The position numbers and the translations under genes were made by a program. Positions 9,119 through 18,822 of a DNA stretch of 64,000 nucleotides are shown here, piece by piece. Source of the DNA: Arenibacter sp041392165 (GTDB taxonomy: Bacteria; Bacteroidota; Bacteroidia; Flavobacteriales; Flavobacteriaceae); assembly GCA_041392165.1 (NCBI GenBank), contig JAWKMN010000006.1:124001-188000 (forward strand). Reading direction: 5' to 3'. Each line of letters starts with the position of its first letter. Position 1 is the first letter of the stretch. The notes beneath the pieces are model-generated. The model worked only from the letters and a program-made list of their open reading frames with translations, had not been told where the DNA came from and did not search any database.

Positions 9119-9880
9119 TTACCCCAACTCCACGAGAATGGGGCAATGATCACTGTGAACGGCCTGCGACAAAATAACGGAACGTTTTAAACGACTTACC
9201 AATGGCCTGCTGACCAATCCATAATCCAACCTCCATCCCTTATTATTGGAACGGGAGTTGGCCCTATAGCTCCACCAGGTATAATTATCGGGCTCCTTAT
9301 TAAAATGCCTGAAGCTATCTACAAACCCACTATCCATAAAATTACCGATCCACTCCCTTTCCACCGGCAAAAACCCCGAAACATTTTTGTTTCTAACCGG
9401 ATCGTGAATATCTATAGCCTCGTGACAAATGTTATAATCCCCGCAAATAACAAGGTTCGGCTTGTCTTTTTTTAAATCATCAACATAGTCCTGAAAATCG
9501 GCCATATATTGTAATTTATGGTCCAATCGGGCTATATTGGTCCCTGAGGGCAAATACAGGCTCATAACGGAGACCCCATTAAAATCGGCCCTAAGATTTC
9601 GTCCTTCAAAATCCATATAGTCTATTCCCGTGCCGTACTCTACATGATCCGGTTGTTTTTTGGCCAAAATGGCCACTCCGCTGTAGCCCTTCTTTTGTGC
9701 ACTGTACCAATAATGATAACGATACCCCAAGGCTTCAAAAAGCGTAAGATCCAATTGATCCTTATTGGCCTTGATCTCTTGCAGACACACCACATCCGGA
9801 TTTACTGTTTTTAACCAATCCAAAAATCCTTTGTTCACCGCAGCCCTGATTCCGTTTACGTTATAAGAAACAATTTTCAC
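9119..9880 (-). CDS. xth: Exodeoxyribonuclease III (AP endonuclease)
   Basis: A 253-residue Mg-dependent exonuclease/AP endonuclease of the ExoIII family acting in base excision repair. Motifs seen are MKIVSYNVNGIRAA at the start, CLQEIKA with the metal-binding Glu, the Tyr-bearing YSGVAILAK, CGDYNICHEAIDI with the catalytic Asp/Asn, the RLDYGLVS segment and the terminal SDHCPI with the catalytic His. Full length with a natural start; stands alone between two non-coding gaps. Confidence 0.95.
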   Translation of the reverse strand: MKIVSYNVNGIRAAVNKGFLDWLKTVNPDVVCLQEIKANKDQLDLTLFEALGYRYHYWYSAQKKGYSGVAILAKKQPDHVEYGTGIDYMDFEGRNLRADFNGVSVMSLYLPSGTNIARLDHKLQYMADFQDYVDDLKKDKPNLVICGDYNICHEAIDIHDPVRNKNVSGFLPVEREWIGNFMDSGFVDSFRHFNKEPDNYTWWSYRANSRSNNKGWRLDYGLVSRPLVSRLKRSVILSQAVHSDHCPILVELG

Positions 9881-10222
9881 ACGCTTAAATTTTTGTAGTT
9901 ATATGATAATAAATTAATCAAAAAATTGAGAGCGTATGTAACCGCTTCGCTCCCACATTAAAAATTTTAAACATCCCCTTATGTGAAGTAATTTTTAAAA
10001 TTTCTTAATGCTCGTTTCATTTAAATACATTTATTCAACTATACAGTGCCTGCCCCTTTAAATATCATGAAAGACCCATGCGCTTTAATTTAGTTCTATA
10101 GACACTTTGCCAATATCCCGCTAAAAATAACCAATGTTTTCTGTAACCGAAAAGACTGCGCAAAATAGTTGGTATTTATTCCTGTTTTAAGGTGTAAAAA
10201 CATGGCATCACATGCACTTCAA

Positions 10223-10255
10223 TTGAAAAAAATCAGATAATAATCCTTAAGTTTG
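10223..10255 (+). promoter_or_regulatory. Putative promoter of the TonB receptor gene at 10273
   Basis: In the 392-nt gap between xth and the receptor gene, a TTG at 10223-10225 is followed after 22 nt by TAAGTTTG at 10248-10255, an exact TAnnTTTG box, 17 nt before the ATG. This fits the Bacteroidota -33/-7 arrangement. The rest of the gap holds no gene or structure I recognise. Confidence 0.5.
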
Positions 10256-10272
10256 GGACTTAATTTAAATGC

Positions 10273-12354
10273 ATGAAATCTTCCTTTCAATTTCTAATTG
10301 CGATATTTTTTTTATTTGTATCCAATGCCCAAGAACCTACCCAAAAAGACAGCATTACCGAATTGGACGAAGTAATCCTTTTGGACACCCTGCAATCGGC
10401 CACCGATAACGGTATTATAGCCACTAAAATAATTGGCAACAAGGTGTTTCAGAACTATAGCCCTATAGATATGGTTTCGGCCATCAATCAGATATCCGGG
10501 GTCTATATATTGTCCGGGGCCCTGAATACAAATAGGATCACCATAAGGGGGGTAGGTGCAAGAACATTGTTCGGGACGGATAAACTGCGCCTTTACTATA
10601 ATGACATTCCAATTACGAACGGTTCGGGTTTCTCTACCATTGAATCTTTCGATTTGGAAAATCTAAGTTCGGTGGAAGTAATCAAGGGTCCAAAAGCAAC
10701 CAATAATGGTGCAAATTTGGGAGGGGCAATTTTGCTGAATTCCAAACAGCCCGGTAACGAGTCCACTTATTTCAGGAATAACTTTACCGTTGGTTCCTAC
10801 CATATGGTTAAGAACAATTTACAATTTAGCCTAAAAGAAAATAAGATGGCGCTAAACTTTCATTATGGCTTTTTGGAAACCAATGGATACAGGGAAAATA
10901 ACAAATTTAAACGCGAAGGTGTACTCCTGGATTTAAACTACCTAATAGGTCCCAAAACCAATATTGGGCTTCTTTTTAACCATGTTGATTACAACGCACA
11001 GATTCCCAGCTCTTTGGGAGAGACGGATTTTAAGGAAAACCCCACCAAGGCAGCATTTACCTGGAAGTCTGCCAAAGGATACGAGGACAACAAATACAGC
11101 ATTGCTGGCCTTACCGTAAATCATACCTTTTCGGACCAAATAAAGAACACCACCAGTATTTTCTATTCCTATCTGGACCACTATGAACCCAGACCCTTTG
11201 GTATTTTGGAAGAGTACACCAATGGCTATGGTTTCCGTACAAAGTTTACGGGTAGGTGGGCTGTCAACGGCGCTAACATTGATTATAATTTTGGGGCCGA
11301 ATTGTACAAGGACGAATACCAATGGGACGAATTTGAAAATCTATATGAAGATAATAACGGCCAAGGAAGCGCAGCCGGTGATCAATTCGCAAAAAACAAA
11401 GAATTCAGGAGACAGTTCAATGCTTTTGGCAATCTGCTTATTCCCCTAGGAAAAGCATTTTCTACCCAAATTGGACTTAGCGTAAACAAGACTTATTACG
11501 ATTTCAGGGATGAATTTAATCTAGGGGCGGACAATAGGAGCGCAGAAAGAAATTTTGATGCCATAGTGCTGCCCAGCCTAAACCTCAACTATAATCTATC
11601 GGCCGTAAATTCAATCTATGCCAATATAAGTAAAGGCTTTTCCAACCCTACCGTAGAGGAAACCCTTACTCCTGATGGGGTAATTAATCCCGATATTGCC
11701 CAAGAAACGGGTGTAAACTATGAAATAGGCTCCAAGTTGCTACTGCTGGATGGGAAATTGAACATGAACCTTGCCCTATACAGAATGGATATAAAAAATC
11801 TTTTGGTTGCCCAAAGGGTAGGAGAGGATCAATATATTGGTAAAAATGCGGGAAAGACGAAGCATCAGGGCTTGGAGCTGGATATGGACTATAATTGGGA
11901 CATTAACTCCAAACTAAGGGTTACCCCCTTTATCAGCTATACCTTTAACGACCATAATTTTGTATCCTTTGTGGACGGAGACAACGATTATTCCGGCAAT
12001 CCCCTGACAGGGGTTCCGGAACACCGATTGAATTCCGGTCTACAAGCCCAATTCAACAATAAAATTTATTGGTATACCACCCACCAGTATGTAGGAAAAA
12101 TTCCGTTAACGGACGCCAATAGTCTCTACAGTGACGCCTACAATGTAGTTAATACCAAGCTGGGCTATAAAAAGCAATTGGGGAAAAAATTATCCATGGA
12201 TCTGGCCTTTGGCGCCAACAATATCTTTGATATCAACTATGCACAATCCGTACTAATCAACACCACCGGATTTGGCGGGGCAGAACCCAGGTACTACTAC
12301 CCCGGAAACGACAGGAATTATTACGGCAGTTTAAGACTGGGGTATTCCTTGTAA
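10273..12354 (+). CDS. TonB-dependent outer-membrane receptor (FecA/siderophore-type)
   Basis: The 693-residue protein has a signal peptide, a TonB-box-like stretch after it (ITELDEVILLDTL), a plug domain (SAINQISGVYILSGALNT, IRGVGARTLFGTDKL, SVEVIKGPKATNNGANLGGAI) and a long beta-barrel ending in an aromatic residue region (YGSLRLGYSL). It lacks the N-terminal carboxypeptidase-like domain of SusC-type receptors, so it resembles FecA/CirA-type receptors that import iron chelates, cofactors or similar ligands. No SusD partner is adjacent. It converges on the family 1 glycosidase gene, and no neighbour indicates the ligand. Confidence 0.9.
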   Translation: MKSSFQFLIAIFFLFVSNAQEPTQKDSITELDEVILLDTLQSATDNGIIATKIIGNKVFQNYSPIDMVSAINQISGVYILSGALNTNRITIRGVGARTLFGTDKLRLYYNDIPITNGSGFSTIESFDLENLSSVEVIKGPKATNNGANLGGAILLNSKQPGNESTYFRNNFTVGSYHMVKNNLQFSLKENKMALNFHYGFLETNGYRENNKFKREGVLLDLNYLIGPKTNIGLLFNHVDYNAQIPSSLGETDFKENPTKAAFTWKSAKGYEDNKYSIAGLTVNHTFSDQIKNTTSIFYSYLDHYEPRPFGILEEYTNGYGFRTKFTGRWAVNGANIDYNFGAELYKDEYQWDEFENLYEDNNGQGSAAGDQFAKNKEFRRQFNAFGNLLIPLGKAFSTQIGLSVNKTYYDFRDEFNLGADNRSAERNFDAIVLPSLNLNYNLSAVNSIYANISKGFSNPTVEETLTPDGVINPDIAQETGVNYEIGSKLLLLDGKLNMNLALYRMDIKNLLVAQRVGEDQYIGKNAGKTKHQGLELDMDYNWDINSKLRVTPFISYTFNDHNFVSFVDGDNDYSGNPLTGVPEHRLNSGLQAQFNNKIYWYTTHQYVGKIPLTDANSLYSDAYNVVNTKLGYKKQLGKKLSMDLAFGANNIFDINYAQSVLINTTGFGGAEPRYYYPGNDRNYYGSLRLGYSL

Positions 12355-12365
12355 AAAAGGAATCT

Positions 12366-13739
12366 CTAAAATGGCAGCTTCCCAGTGGCAAGAAATTCAC
12401 TGAACCATACTCCGGAAGACTTAACAATGCGCTGCTGATTTTCAAAATCAATATAAACCAGTCCAAATCTAGGGTAATACCCTTCCGCCCATTCAAAATT
12501 ATCGGTAAATGTCCATACAAAATACCCATCTACCTTTAGGCCTTCCCGTTGCGCCCTGTGCACCTGTTTCAAATACGCCTGCAGATAGGAAAGCCTTTCT
12601 TTATCATCTACCCTGCCCTTATAGATTTCATCGGCAAAGGCGGCCCCGTTTTCAGTAATAATTATTTTTTTTACACCCTTATAGCCATTAAATCTTTTTA
12701 TCATTTTAAAAATACTGGGAGGATATACTTCCCAATCCATCAGGGTAGTCCTTACCTTGCGCTTACTTGCCTTTACAATTTTGGCCTTTATATAGGGCAC
12801 AAAAAAGGAATGCTTAACTTTTTCCCGCGTATAATTTTGGATCCCTATAAAATCGAAATCAAAAACGGAGTTGTCGGCATCCCCCGGCAAAATATAGGAT
12901 TGTATCCGCTTTAATACCGGGATGGTTTCCCAGGGATACCCTATTCCCAAGGAAGGTTCTATAAAGAGTCGGTTAAGCATGGCATCCGCTTTTTCAGCAG
13001 CCCTGAGGTCCCTGCGATTGTTCCTGAAGGGTGATATTTGGGAACAGGAGAAGGTTGTGCCGATATTGGCATTGGCCACCAATTTACGCAAAATTTTACC
13101 CCCTTCGGCCTGACACAATACGGCGTGGTGCACAGCGGGCAAAAAATTTCTTAAGCCTTTTCTCCCTGGGGCGTGTACCCCAATAAAATACCCTGCACCC
13201 GTAAAGACCAAAGGCTCGTTCAATACCATCCAATTCTTTACCCTATCCCCAAAATTATGGGCGCAAACAGTGGCATATTCCCTGAACCACCCAAGAATTT
13301 CACGATTGGTCCACCCTCCTTTTTCTTCCAGGGCAAGGGGCAGGTCCCAGTGATATAAGGTCACCCAAGGGGTTATACCACATTCCAGACAAAAGTTGAT
13401 GACCTCATTATAAAACTGAATGCCCTTGGCGTTAACCGTTCCTATTCCATTAGGAAGTATCCTGGACCAGGACAGGGAAAACCTAAAATGATCAATATTC
13501 ATTTTCGCCATCAGAAGGATATCCTCTTGAAACCTATGATAAAATTCGCAGGCATCATTACCGTGTTGATTTTGATAGGTATTTCCTTTTTTTGAGGTGA
13601 AATCGTCCCAAATGGAGGACCCTTTATCATGTAGGTCGTGGGCACCCTCTATCTGATAGGCAGCCGTAGCTACCCCCCAAATAAAATCTTCACCGTAATC
13701 ATGCGCCCGTAAATTAAAATGGTCTGAATTTTTCGACAT
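12366..13739 (-). CDS. Glycoside hydrolase family 1 beta-glucosidase
   Basis: A 457-residue GH1 retaining glycosidase. The family motifs are present: FIWGVATAAYQIEGA at the N-terminus, VLNEP with the acid/base Glu175, and ITENGA with the nucleophile Glu363, plus the aglycone-side WTFTDNFEWAEGY near the C-terminus. No signal peptide, so it is likely cytoplasmic and hydrolyses beta-glucosides or beta-galactosides taken up by the cell. It lies 14 nt after the glycosyltransferase gene and may be co-transcribed with it; substrate specificity cannot be read from the sequence. Confidence 0.95.
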   Translation of the reverse strand: MSKNSDHFNLRAHDYGEDFIWGVATAAYQIEGAHDLHDKGSSIWDDFTSKKGNTYQNQHGNDACEFYHRFQEDILLMAKMNIDHFRFSLSWSRILPNGIGTVNAKGIQFYNEVINFCLECGITPWVTLYHWDLPLALEEKGGWTNREILGWFREYATVCAHNFGDRVKNWMVLNEPLVFTGAGYFIGVHAPGRKGLRNFLPAVHHAVLCQAEGGKILRKLVANANIGTTFSCSQISPFRNNRRDLRAAEKADAMLNRLFIEPSLGIGYPWETIPVLKRIQSYILPGDADNSVFDFDFIGIQNYTREKVKHSFFVPYIKAKIVKASKRKVRTTLMDWEVYPPSIFKMIKRFNGYKGVKKIIITENGAAFADEIYKGRVDDKERLSYLQAYLKQVHRAQREGLKVDGYFVWTFTDNFEWAEGYYPRFGLVYIDFENQQRIVKSSGVWFSEFLATGKLPF

Positions 13740-13753
13740 AATAATTAAGGTGC

Positions 13754-14749
13754 TTAACCCAGAACGACCTCTTGGAGCAACTGGCCAATAATCTGTTCCG
13801 TTATATCCGGATAGTTTACCTCTATTTTGGCATCACTATCTACCCACTGTCTTAGTGTGTCCAAATGCTTGTTCTTTAACGATTTGATTGTCGGAACCCC
13901 CAGTTCCTCCAATGCAGCGGAATTGCACTGTTGTTCATATTGCCCCTTCATAGGGATTACCATTAGCTTTTTGCCCAGGTACAATGCCTCTGCAGGTGTC
14001 TCAAAACCTGCGCCGCACAATATGCCCTTGGAAGTGACCAAACTGTTTACAAATGCCTCATTGGTTATTGGCCTAATACTAATATTCCTGCCGTAAAATT
14101 CCACCTTATTATGCTTGGAAAAAACTTCCCACTTTATATGGGGAACCTCTGAAAGGGTTTTCAATATCCTTCCATCGCTATAGGACGGCAGATATACCGT
14201 ATAATGATCCCCCTCCTTGGCCTCCGCCCTTCTTATATCCTGCCTTATAATGGGAGTATAGATCTTATCCCCATAAGCTTTAAAATGAAGCCCAAATTGT
14301 TGGGTAGTGGGTGCATAATTCTTTAGGATAAACTTTCCCATAAGGTCATTTTTGACCGGTTTGGGGGATTTGGGGGAAAGTACTGCGGCCTGATGGCTTA
14401 AACTTACGGAAGGTTTATTTTTTAGTTTACATGCCCAAGCCGAAACAGGCTCAAAATCATTTATGACCAAGTCATAATCCCCTATGGGTATACTTTTTAT
14501 CTCTCGCTGCAATCTGGCTGCATTGGACTTGAGATAGGTTCTCCACAAATTAACACTTCCTTGCTTGCCAAAAATAAAACTAAGTCCCTGAAGCCGATAT
14601 TTGACCGGGTGGGGAATCTGAATATCTGCCTGTATTCCACTCACCAATATATCCAATTCCAGTCCCTTTTTCTGTAGCGCCGGAATAACGTCTCGTGCCC
14701 TGCTCAAATGTCCATTACCAGTTCCCTGGATGGCATATAGTACTCTCAT
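13754..14749 (-). CDS. MJ1255/VC2487-type glycosyltransferase family protein
   Basis: A 331-residue protein with a GT-B-like layout: N-terminal AIQGTGNGHLSRARDVIPALQKKG (Gly-rich loop of UDP-GlcNAc-transferase-like folds) and a C-terminal ILCGAGFETPAEALYLGKKLMVIP donor-site segment, as in MurG-related enzymes. Flavobacteria often carry this family beside an LpxH-like phosphoesterase, as here (37-nt gap upstream), which suggests a role in envelope glycolipid or glycan synthesis. Acceptor and donor are unknown. Confidence 0.8.
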   Translation of the reverse strand: MRVLYAIQGTGNGHLSRARDVIPALQKKGLELDILVSGIQADIQIPHPVKYRLQGLSFIFGKQGSVNLWRTYLKSNAARLQREIKSIPIGDYDLVINDFEPVSAWACKLKNKPSVSLSHQAAVLSPKSPKPVKNDLMGKFILKNYAPTTQQFGLHFKAYGDKIYTPIIRQDIRRAEAKEGDHYTVYLPSYSDGRILKTLSEVPHIKWEVFSKHNKVEFYGRNISIRPITNEAFVNSLVTSKGILCGAGFETPAEALYLGKKLMVIPMKGQYEQQCNSAALEELGVPTIKSLKNKHLDTLRQWVDSDAKIEVNYPDITEQIIGQLLQEVVLG

Positions 14750-14786
14750 ATCATTATCGTTTTAAAGAATCAAATGAATAGGACGA

Positions 14787-15646
14787 TCATTTGTTCCCGG
14801 TGGAGGTCAAAAATTGAAACTCCCTCACCAAATTTTGAAAAAGCTGGTTCTTATCAAGGATTTCCATGGGTTCCATAATATTTTCATCATCATTTATAAC
14901 CGCAACATCATCCATATAATGGTATAATTTCCACTCTCCGCCATTATATTCCAAACTGGTTAAATTCTCTATCCAATCTCCGGAATTAAGGTACATAACG
15001 GAGCCTTTGGAAGTAGTTATCCCCCTCATCTCCGGTTGATGGATATGACCGCAAACCACATAATCATATTCATTTTCTAGGCGATATCGGCCGCAATCTG
15101 TTCGAAATCATTGATGAATTTAACAGCGGATTTTACACTGTTTTTTATCTTCTTGGACATGGAAACCGGTCCTCTTCCTATTTTTTTACTGCAATAGTTT
15201 ATGACACTGTTCAACAAAATTAGCATATCATAACCTGTAGCTCCCAGCCTTGCTATCCATTTGGAATGTTGCATGGTAACATCAAAAACATCTCCATGGA
15301 ACATCCAGGCCTTGCTGCCATTTATCTCCAGGACCACTTTATTGACAATACTAAAGGACCCCAATTTAAATCCGAGGAATTTCCTTAACATTTCATCATG
15401 GTTGCCCGCCACATAGTGTACGGGGACTCCTTCCGCTACCCATTGCATAATGATCTTTACCACCTTCATATGGGATTTTGGCCAATAGCGCTTGTTAAAT
15501 TGCCATATATCTATAATATCACCATTTAAAACCACTTCCTTGGGTTTTATCGACTTTAGATATTTGCCCAATTCTTTGGCATGGCAGCCGTAGGTGCCCA
15601 AGTGCACATCGGATAAGACCACTAGTTCCACAGTTCTTTTTTTCAT
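14787..15646 (-). pseudogene. LpxH-like metallophosphoesterase, single-base frameshift
   Basis: I start this at ATG 15646 (MKKRTVELVVLSDVHLG); longer starts add no homologous sequence. The first part carries SDVHLG, NGDIIDIW, GNHDE and MFHGDVFD, the di-metal motifs of calcineurin-like phosphoesterases near UDP-2,3-diacylglucosamine hydrolases. At base 15080 the frame ends in TAG, and the next frame continues at once (ENEYDYVVCGHIHQPEMRG), supplying the last metal motif GHIH and the C-terminus to 14787. One lost base near 15079-15081 is enough. The fragments alone would be inactive because metal ligands are split. First gene of a possible operon with the glycosyltransferase and GH1 genes. Confidence 0.88.
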
Positions 15647-15988
15647 GAAGTTATATTTGGCGGGTTTAATAGTTGATATTCGAAAAGTGGGCAAAGGGCC
15701 TGGGTTCAAGGTGTAAGAATTTGACCATGGAGGCCATTGAATTGGAAATAATTTTCATGCAGAGAAAATCAATATAATATCAAAGGTGGCCAATTAGGGC
15801 CGATAATTAAGCCAATAGCGCTTTAAAATTAGGTTATATGATTGTTAACAGACTGTTTTTGAATACCACCAAAAGTCTAAACAAGGTTCGGCATTACCTA
15901 AAAAAAGTAGCGTACGGTAAGCTGCAAAGAGGAGGAAACAACCCAAATCCATGAACAGTTAATGCCTGGGGCAAAGAAAGAAATGGAG
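15647..15988. other. 342-nt gap without recognised features
   Basis: Between the start of the phosphoesterase gene and the end of the hybrid kinase gene. AT-rich, presumably holding the promoter of the minus-strand phosphoesterase group. I see no gene, hairpin or repeat. Confidence 0.5.
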
Positions 15989-18043
15989 CTAATCCTGCTG
16001 TGTTCTAACAAGGTATTTGGACAAATTCTGCCTAAGCTTATCAAACGTAATAGGCTTTGTAAAATAATCGTTCATCCCAACCTCCATAGCCCCTTGGATG
16101 GTTTCCTTGGTGACATCTGCGGAGAAACCGATTATAATAAGATCCCTTTGGGTCTTCCTAATCTCCTGGGTAGCCTCAAAGCCATCCATTTCCGGCATAT
16201 GGATGTCCATGAATACCAAATCATATTGGTTTTCGGCCACCGCCTTTACGGCCTCTTTTCCATTGCCCACCCAATAGGTTTTAATACCAAAGGCATCCAA
16301 GGTTTTTTTAAGTACCACTACATTTACCTTATTGTCGTCCACGATCAATACCTTGAATCCGTTCAGATCTACACTATTGGAAATGGAAGGCACATTGGTT
16401 TTTGGTTGCTTCTCTGTAATGGGAAACTTGAAAAAAACCTTAAATTCCGTACCTACATTTTCTATGCTGTCTACCTCAATATGACCCTCCAACAGCTCTA
16501 TGAGCAGATAAGTAATATATAGGCCAAGACCACTCCCCTCATGCCGTTTGGTCAAACCGGAATCTATTTGTGTAAACCTATCAAATATGGTTTTTAGTTT
16601 ACTTTTCGGAATTCCGATTCCTGTATCCCGAATGCCAATACTTATATTTAGGTCACCGTTGCGTATGGTCTCTTCATACGTTATATCTATCCCGCCCTTT
16701 TCTGTAAACTTTAGGACATTCCTTAAAAGATTGGTGAGAATCTGGCCAAACTTACCTATGTCGGCAATAACATGGGATTTGGAATCCGAGACCACATCCA
16801 AAGTAGCGTAAAGCCCCTTAGCTTCAATACTGGGCCTATATATACTAATAATATTCCGCAACTCTTCCGATGGGGAAAAGATATCCTTTTTAAAACTTAT
16901 TTGGCCTGATTCTATTTTATCTATTTCCAGAATATCGTTCACCAATAGCAGCAGTTTTTTGGAAGAGACATCCATCAAAGAAAGATATTCATGTTGGGAA
17001 TTATCCATTTTGGATTCCTTTAACACCTCAATAAAGCCCATTATAGCATTTAATGGGGTCCTGATTTCATGGCTCATATTGGAGACAAACTCGGTTTTTG
17101 CCATGGAGGCTTTTTCCGCCTTGATCCGTTCTTCCCTCAAACTTCTATTGGCTACCCGGAGTTTGATATTTAATTCCTTAAAACGTGTATTTTCATTTCT
17201 GGAAGATTGATAAAAATAGGTTAACAAACTCATAAGCAAAGATATAAGTATCCCAAAAATTAAAATACTGGAAGACGCCCTATTTCTTTCGGCCAATATA
17301 TTCTTATTACGGGGCATTAAATAAAAGGTCCATACCTGTTTATCATCCTCGTCCACCTCATAAGACCTAACGTAGACCAAATCATCGCTAAAATCATTGG
17401 GCGAAGGGTCATTGCGTTTATAAAAAGTGGTCCCCTTGTCATCCTTTATTTCGACCGCATAATTATCCATTCCGGCGGACAATTTATCAAAAGTGGTCGT
17501 AAAGTCCATTCCAGCGGTTATGGTTCCCTGAAATGTACCCCCAAAATAAACGGGAACATCTATTAATATTGAATGTCCTCCTTGTATCAAAGGTATCCAA
17601 GAAGTTAAGTTGGTCGTAGAATCCCTCACATGCCGCAACCATTCATCACGTCGGGGATGGTTTAACAAGTCCCTGCCCACCACGGCCTCATTGCCCTTAA
17701 ACGGCACAATCCTCTTGATTACCAGGGAACTATCTATCCATTCAACAAATTTAAAAGATTGATCTTCTTTTAGAATGAGTCTGGCATCCTCTTCCCAATA
17801 CTCAAAATAATCCCCATTGGTCATCTCCAGCCTTTCCATAAGATTCTCAAGGACTATTATACTTTTTTGACCGGAAGACAAAAAGCCTTGGGATTGGATA
17901 AGACCATTCGCCTCAATATCCTTTTTGAGCAATTCCCTATTGGAATCCAAAGAATTCTTCCAAAGGGCCACTACCACAATCATTAATATTGCAAAAACAG
18001 AAATCGGATAAATTATTTCTTTCTTTGGGATCTTAAGAGGCAT
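15989..18043 (-). CDS. CHASE-domain hybrid sensor histidine kinase/response regulator
   Basis: A 684-residue inner-membrane sensor. Order: membrane helix (about residues 12-28), a periplasmic CHASE-like domain with the segment HPRRDEWLRHVRDS and DVPVYFGGTFQGTITAG, second helix (about 255-275), coiled coil, HisKA with phospho-acceptor His325 in NMSHEIRTPLNAIMGF, an ATPase domain (GIRDTGIGIPKSKL, GSGLGLYI) and a C-terminal receiver with phospho-acceptor Asp613 in VFMDIHMPEMDGFEA. No separate output regulator or DNA-binding domain is nearby, so the phosphorelay partner is unknown. CHASE domains usually sense small extracellular ligands. Confidence 0.92.
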   Translation of the reverse strand: MPLKIPKKEIIYPISVFAILMIVVVALWKNSLDSNRELLKKDIEANGLIQSQGFLSSGQKSIIVLENLMERLEMTNGDYFEYWEEDARLILKEDQSFKFVEWIDSSLVIKRIVPFKGNEAVVGRDLLNHPRRDEWLRHVRDSTTNLTSWIPLIQGGHSILIDVPVYFGGTFQGTITAGMDFTTTFDKLSAGMDNYAVEIKDDKGTTFYKRNDPSPNDFSDDLVYVRSYEVDEDDKQVWTFYLMPRNKNILAERNRASSSILIFGILISLLMSLLTYFYQSSRNENTRFKELNIKLRVANRSLREERIKAEKASMAKTEFVSNMSHEIRTPLNAIMGFIEVLKESKMDNSQHEYLSLMDVSSKKLLLLVNDILEIDKIESGQISFKKDIFSPSEELRNIISIYRPSIEAKGLYATLDVVSDSKSHVIADIGKFGQILTNLLRNVLKFTEKGGIDITYEETIRNGDLNISIGIRDTGIGIPKSKLKTIFDRFTQIDSGLTKRHEGSGLGLYITYLLIELLEGHIEVDSIENVGTEFKVFFKFPITEKQPKTNVPSISNSVDLNGFKVLIVDDNKVNVVVLKKTLDAFGIKTYWVGNGKEAVKAVAENQYDLVFMDIHMPEMDGFEATQEIRKTQRDLIIIGFSADVTKETIQGAMEVGMNDYFTKPITFDKLRQNLSKYLVRTQQD

Positions 18044-18095
18044 ATTAGGGGCGCTTTAAAGCGAATTATTATAGTTAATGGTTGACACAACCAAA

Positions 18096-18152
18096 GATAT
18101 TACAATAAATAAAAAACACCTCTTTTTATTTATTGTAATATCCAGAAGGTGT
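18096..18152. repeat. Perfect 20-bp inverted repeat with possible pseudoknot
   Basis: In the divergent gap between the hybrid kinase and TerB-like genes, GATATTACAATAAATAAAAA (18096-18115) pairs perfectly with 18123-18142 across a 7-nt loop ACACCTC (18116-18122). In addition AACACCT, spanning the end of the left arm and the loop (18115-18121), is complementary to AGGTGTT at 18146-18152, so the loop could pair downstream as an H-type pseudoknot. It is not followed by a simple T-run. Function unknown. Confidence 0.75.
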
Positions 18153-18330
18153 TAAAACCGTTTCCCAGGCCAAAAACCATTGGTAAAGTTCTGCCAATTA
18201 GTTGCCAAACCCAGTCCGTTACATATTTTCAACTATTCTTTATTGGCTTACTACACTTTTTACCTGTCTTATCCGCTATTTCCCCTATGAAAAAATTAAA
18301 GAAATTTATAAATAACCTTTTCTAAAAATT

Positions 18331-18338
18331 TATCTTTG
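18331..18338 (+). promoter_or_regulatory. -7 promoter box (TATCTTTG) of the TerB-like gene
   Basis: Exact TAnnTTTG match, 15 nt before the ATG at 18354. No convincing -33 element seen. Confidence 0.45.
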
Positions 18339-18353
18339 TTACAAATAAAAATC

Positions 18354-18782
18354 ATGAATATGTCTTATGTAGATTTATATAGCAGTGGCACTCATAGAAG
18401 AAATTTGGCACATTTTGCTTCCATTGCTACCTTGGCCGCAGTTGATGGGGCAATAAATACGGAGGAAAAAAAATTATTGGACCGTTTTGCCAATAAACTT
18501 GACATTACCGATGCCGAATACCAGGAAGTAATGAAGTCGGAGATCAAATATCCCATCAATCCACCTGTAAGTTCCGAGGAGCGTTTGGAAAGATTATTCG
18601 ACCTGTTCAGGATTATTTTCGTTGACCATGTCATTGATGAGGAAGAACGGGCCCTGATAACCAAATATGCCATTGGCTTGGGGTATAGGTCCGAAAGTGC
18701 CAATCTGATCATTAAAAGATCTATAGATATATTTTCCGGAAAAATAGATTTTGAGGATTATTTGTACCTTTTGAAACACTAG
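18354..18782 (+). CDS. TerB-like protein
   Basis: I chose ATG 18354 (MNMSYVDLYSSG) over one six codons upstream because the box TATCTTTG lies 15 nt before it. The 142-residue, all-helical product fits the TerB-like (tellurite-resistance/DjlA N-terminal) fold: ASIATLAAVDGAINTEEKKLLDRFA repeated loosely by FRIIFVDHVIDEEERALITKYA. These acidic helical pairs are typical of TerB domains, which may bind metal ions at membranes. No other ter genes are nearby. Cytoplasmic; role unknown. Single gene ending at a terminator shared with fbp. Confidence 0.75.
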   Translation: MNMSYVDLYSSGTHRRNLAHFASIATLAAVDGAINTEEKKLLDRFANKLDITDAEYQEVMKSEIKYPINPPVSSEERLERLFDLFRIIFVDHVIDEEERALITKYAIGLGYRSESANLIIKRSIDIFSGKIDFEDYLYLLKH

Positions 18783-18797
18783 TGTTGATATAACATA

Positions 18798-18822
18798 GAA
18801 AAGGAGCTTTTCGCTCCTTTTC
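18798..18822. terminator. Bidirectional intrinsic terminator between TerB-like gene and fbp
   Basis: GAAAAGGAGC (18798-18807), loop TTTTC, GCTCCTTTTC (18813-18822): a perfect 10-bp stem with A/T flanks on both sides, 16 nt after the TerB-like stop and abutting the fbp stop. It can serve both convergent genes. Confidence 0.85.
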
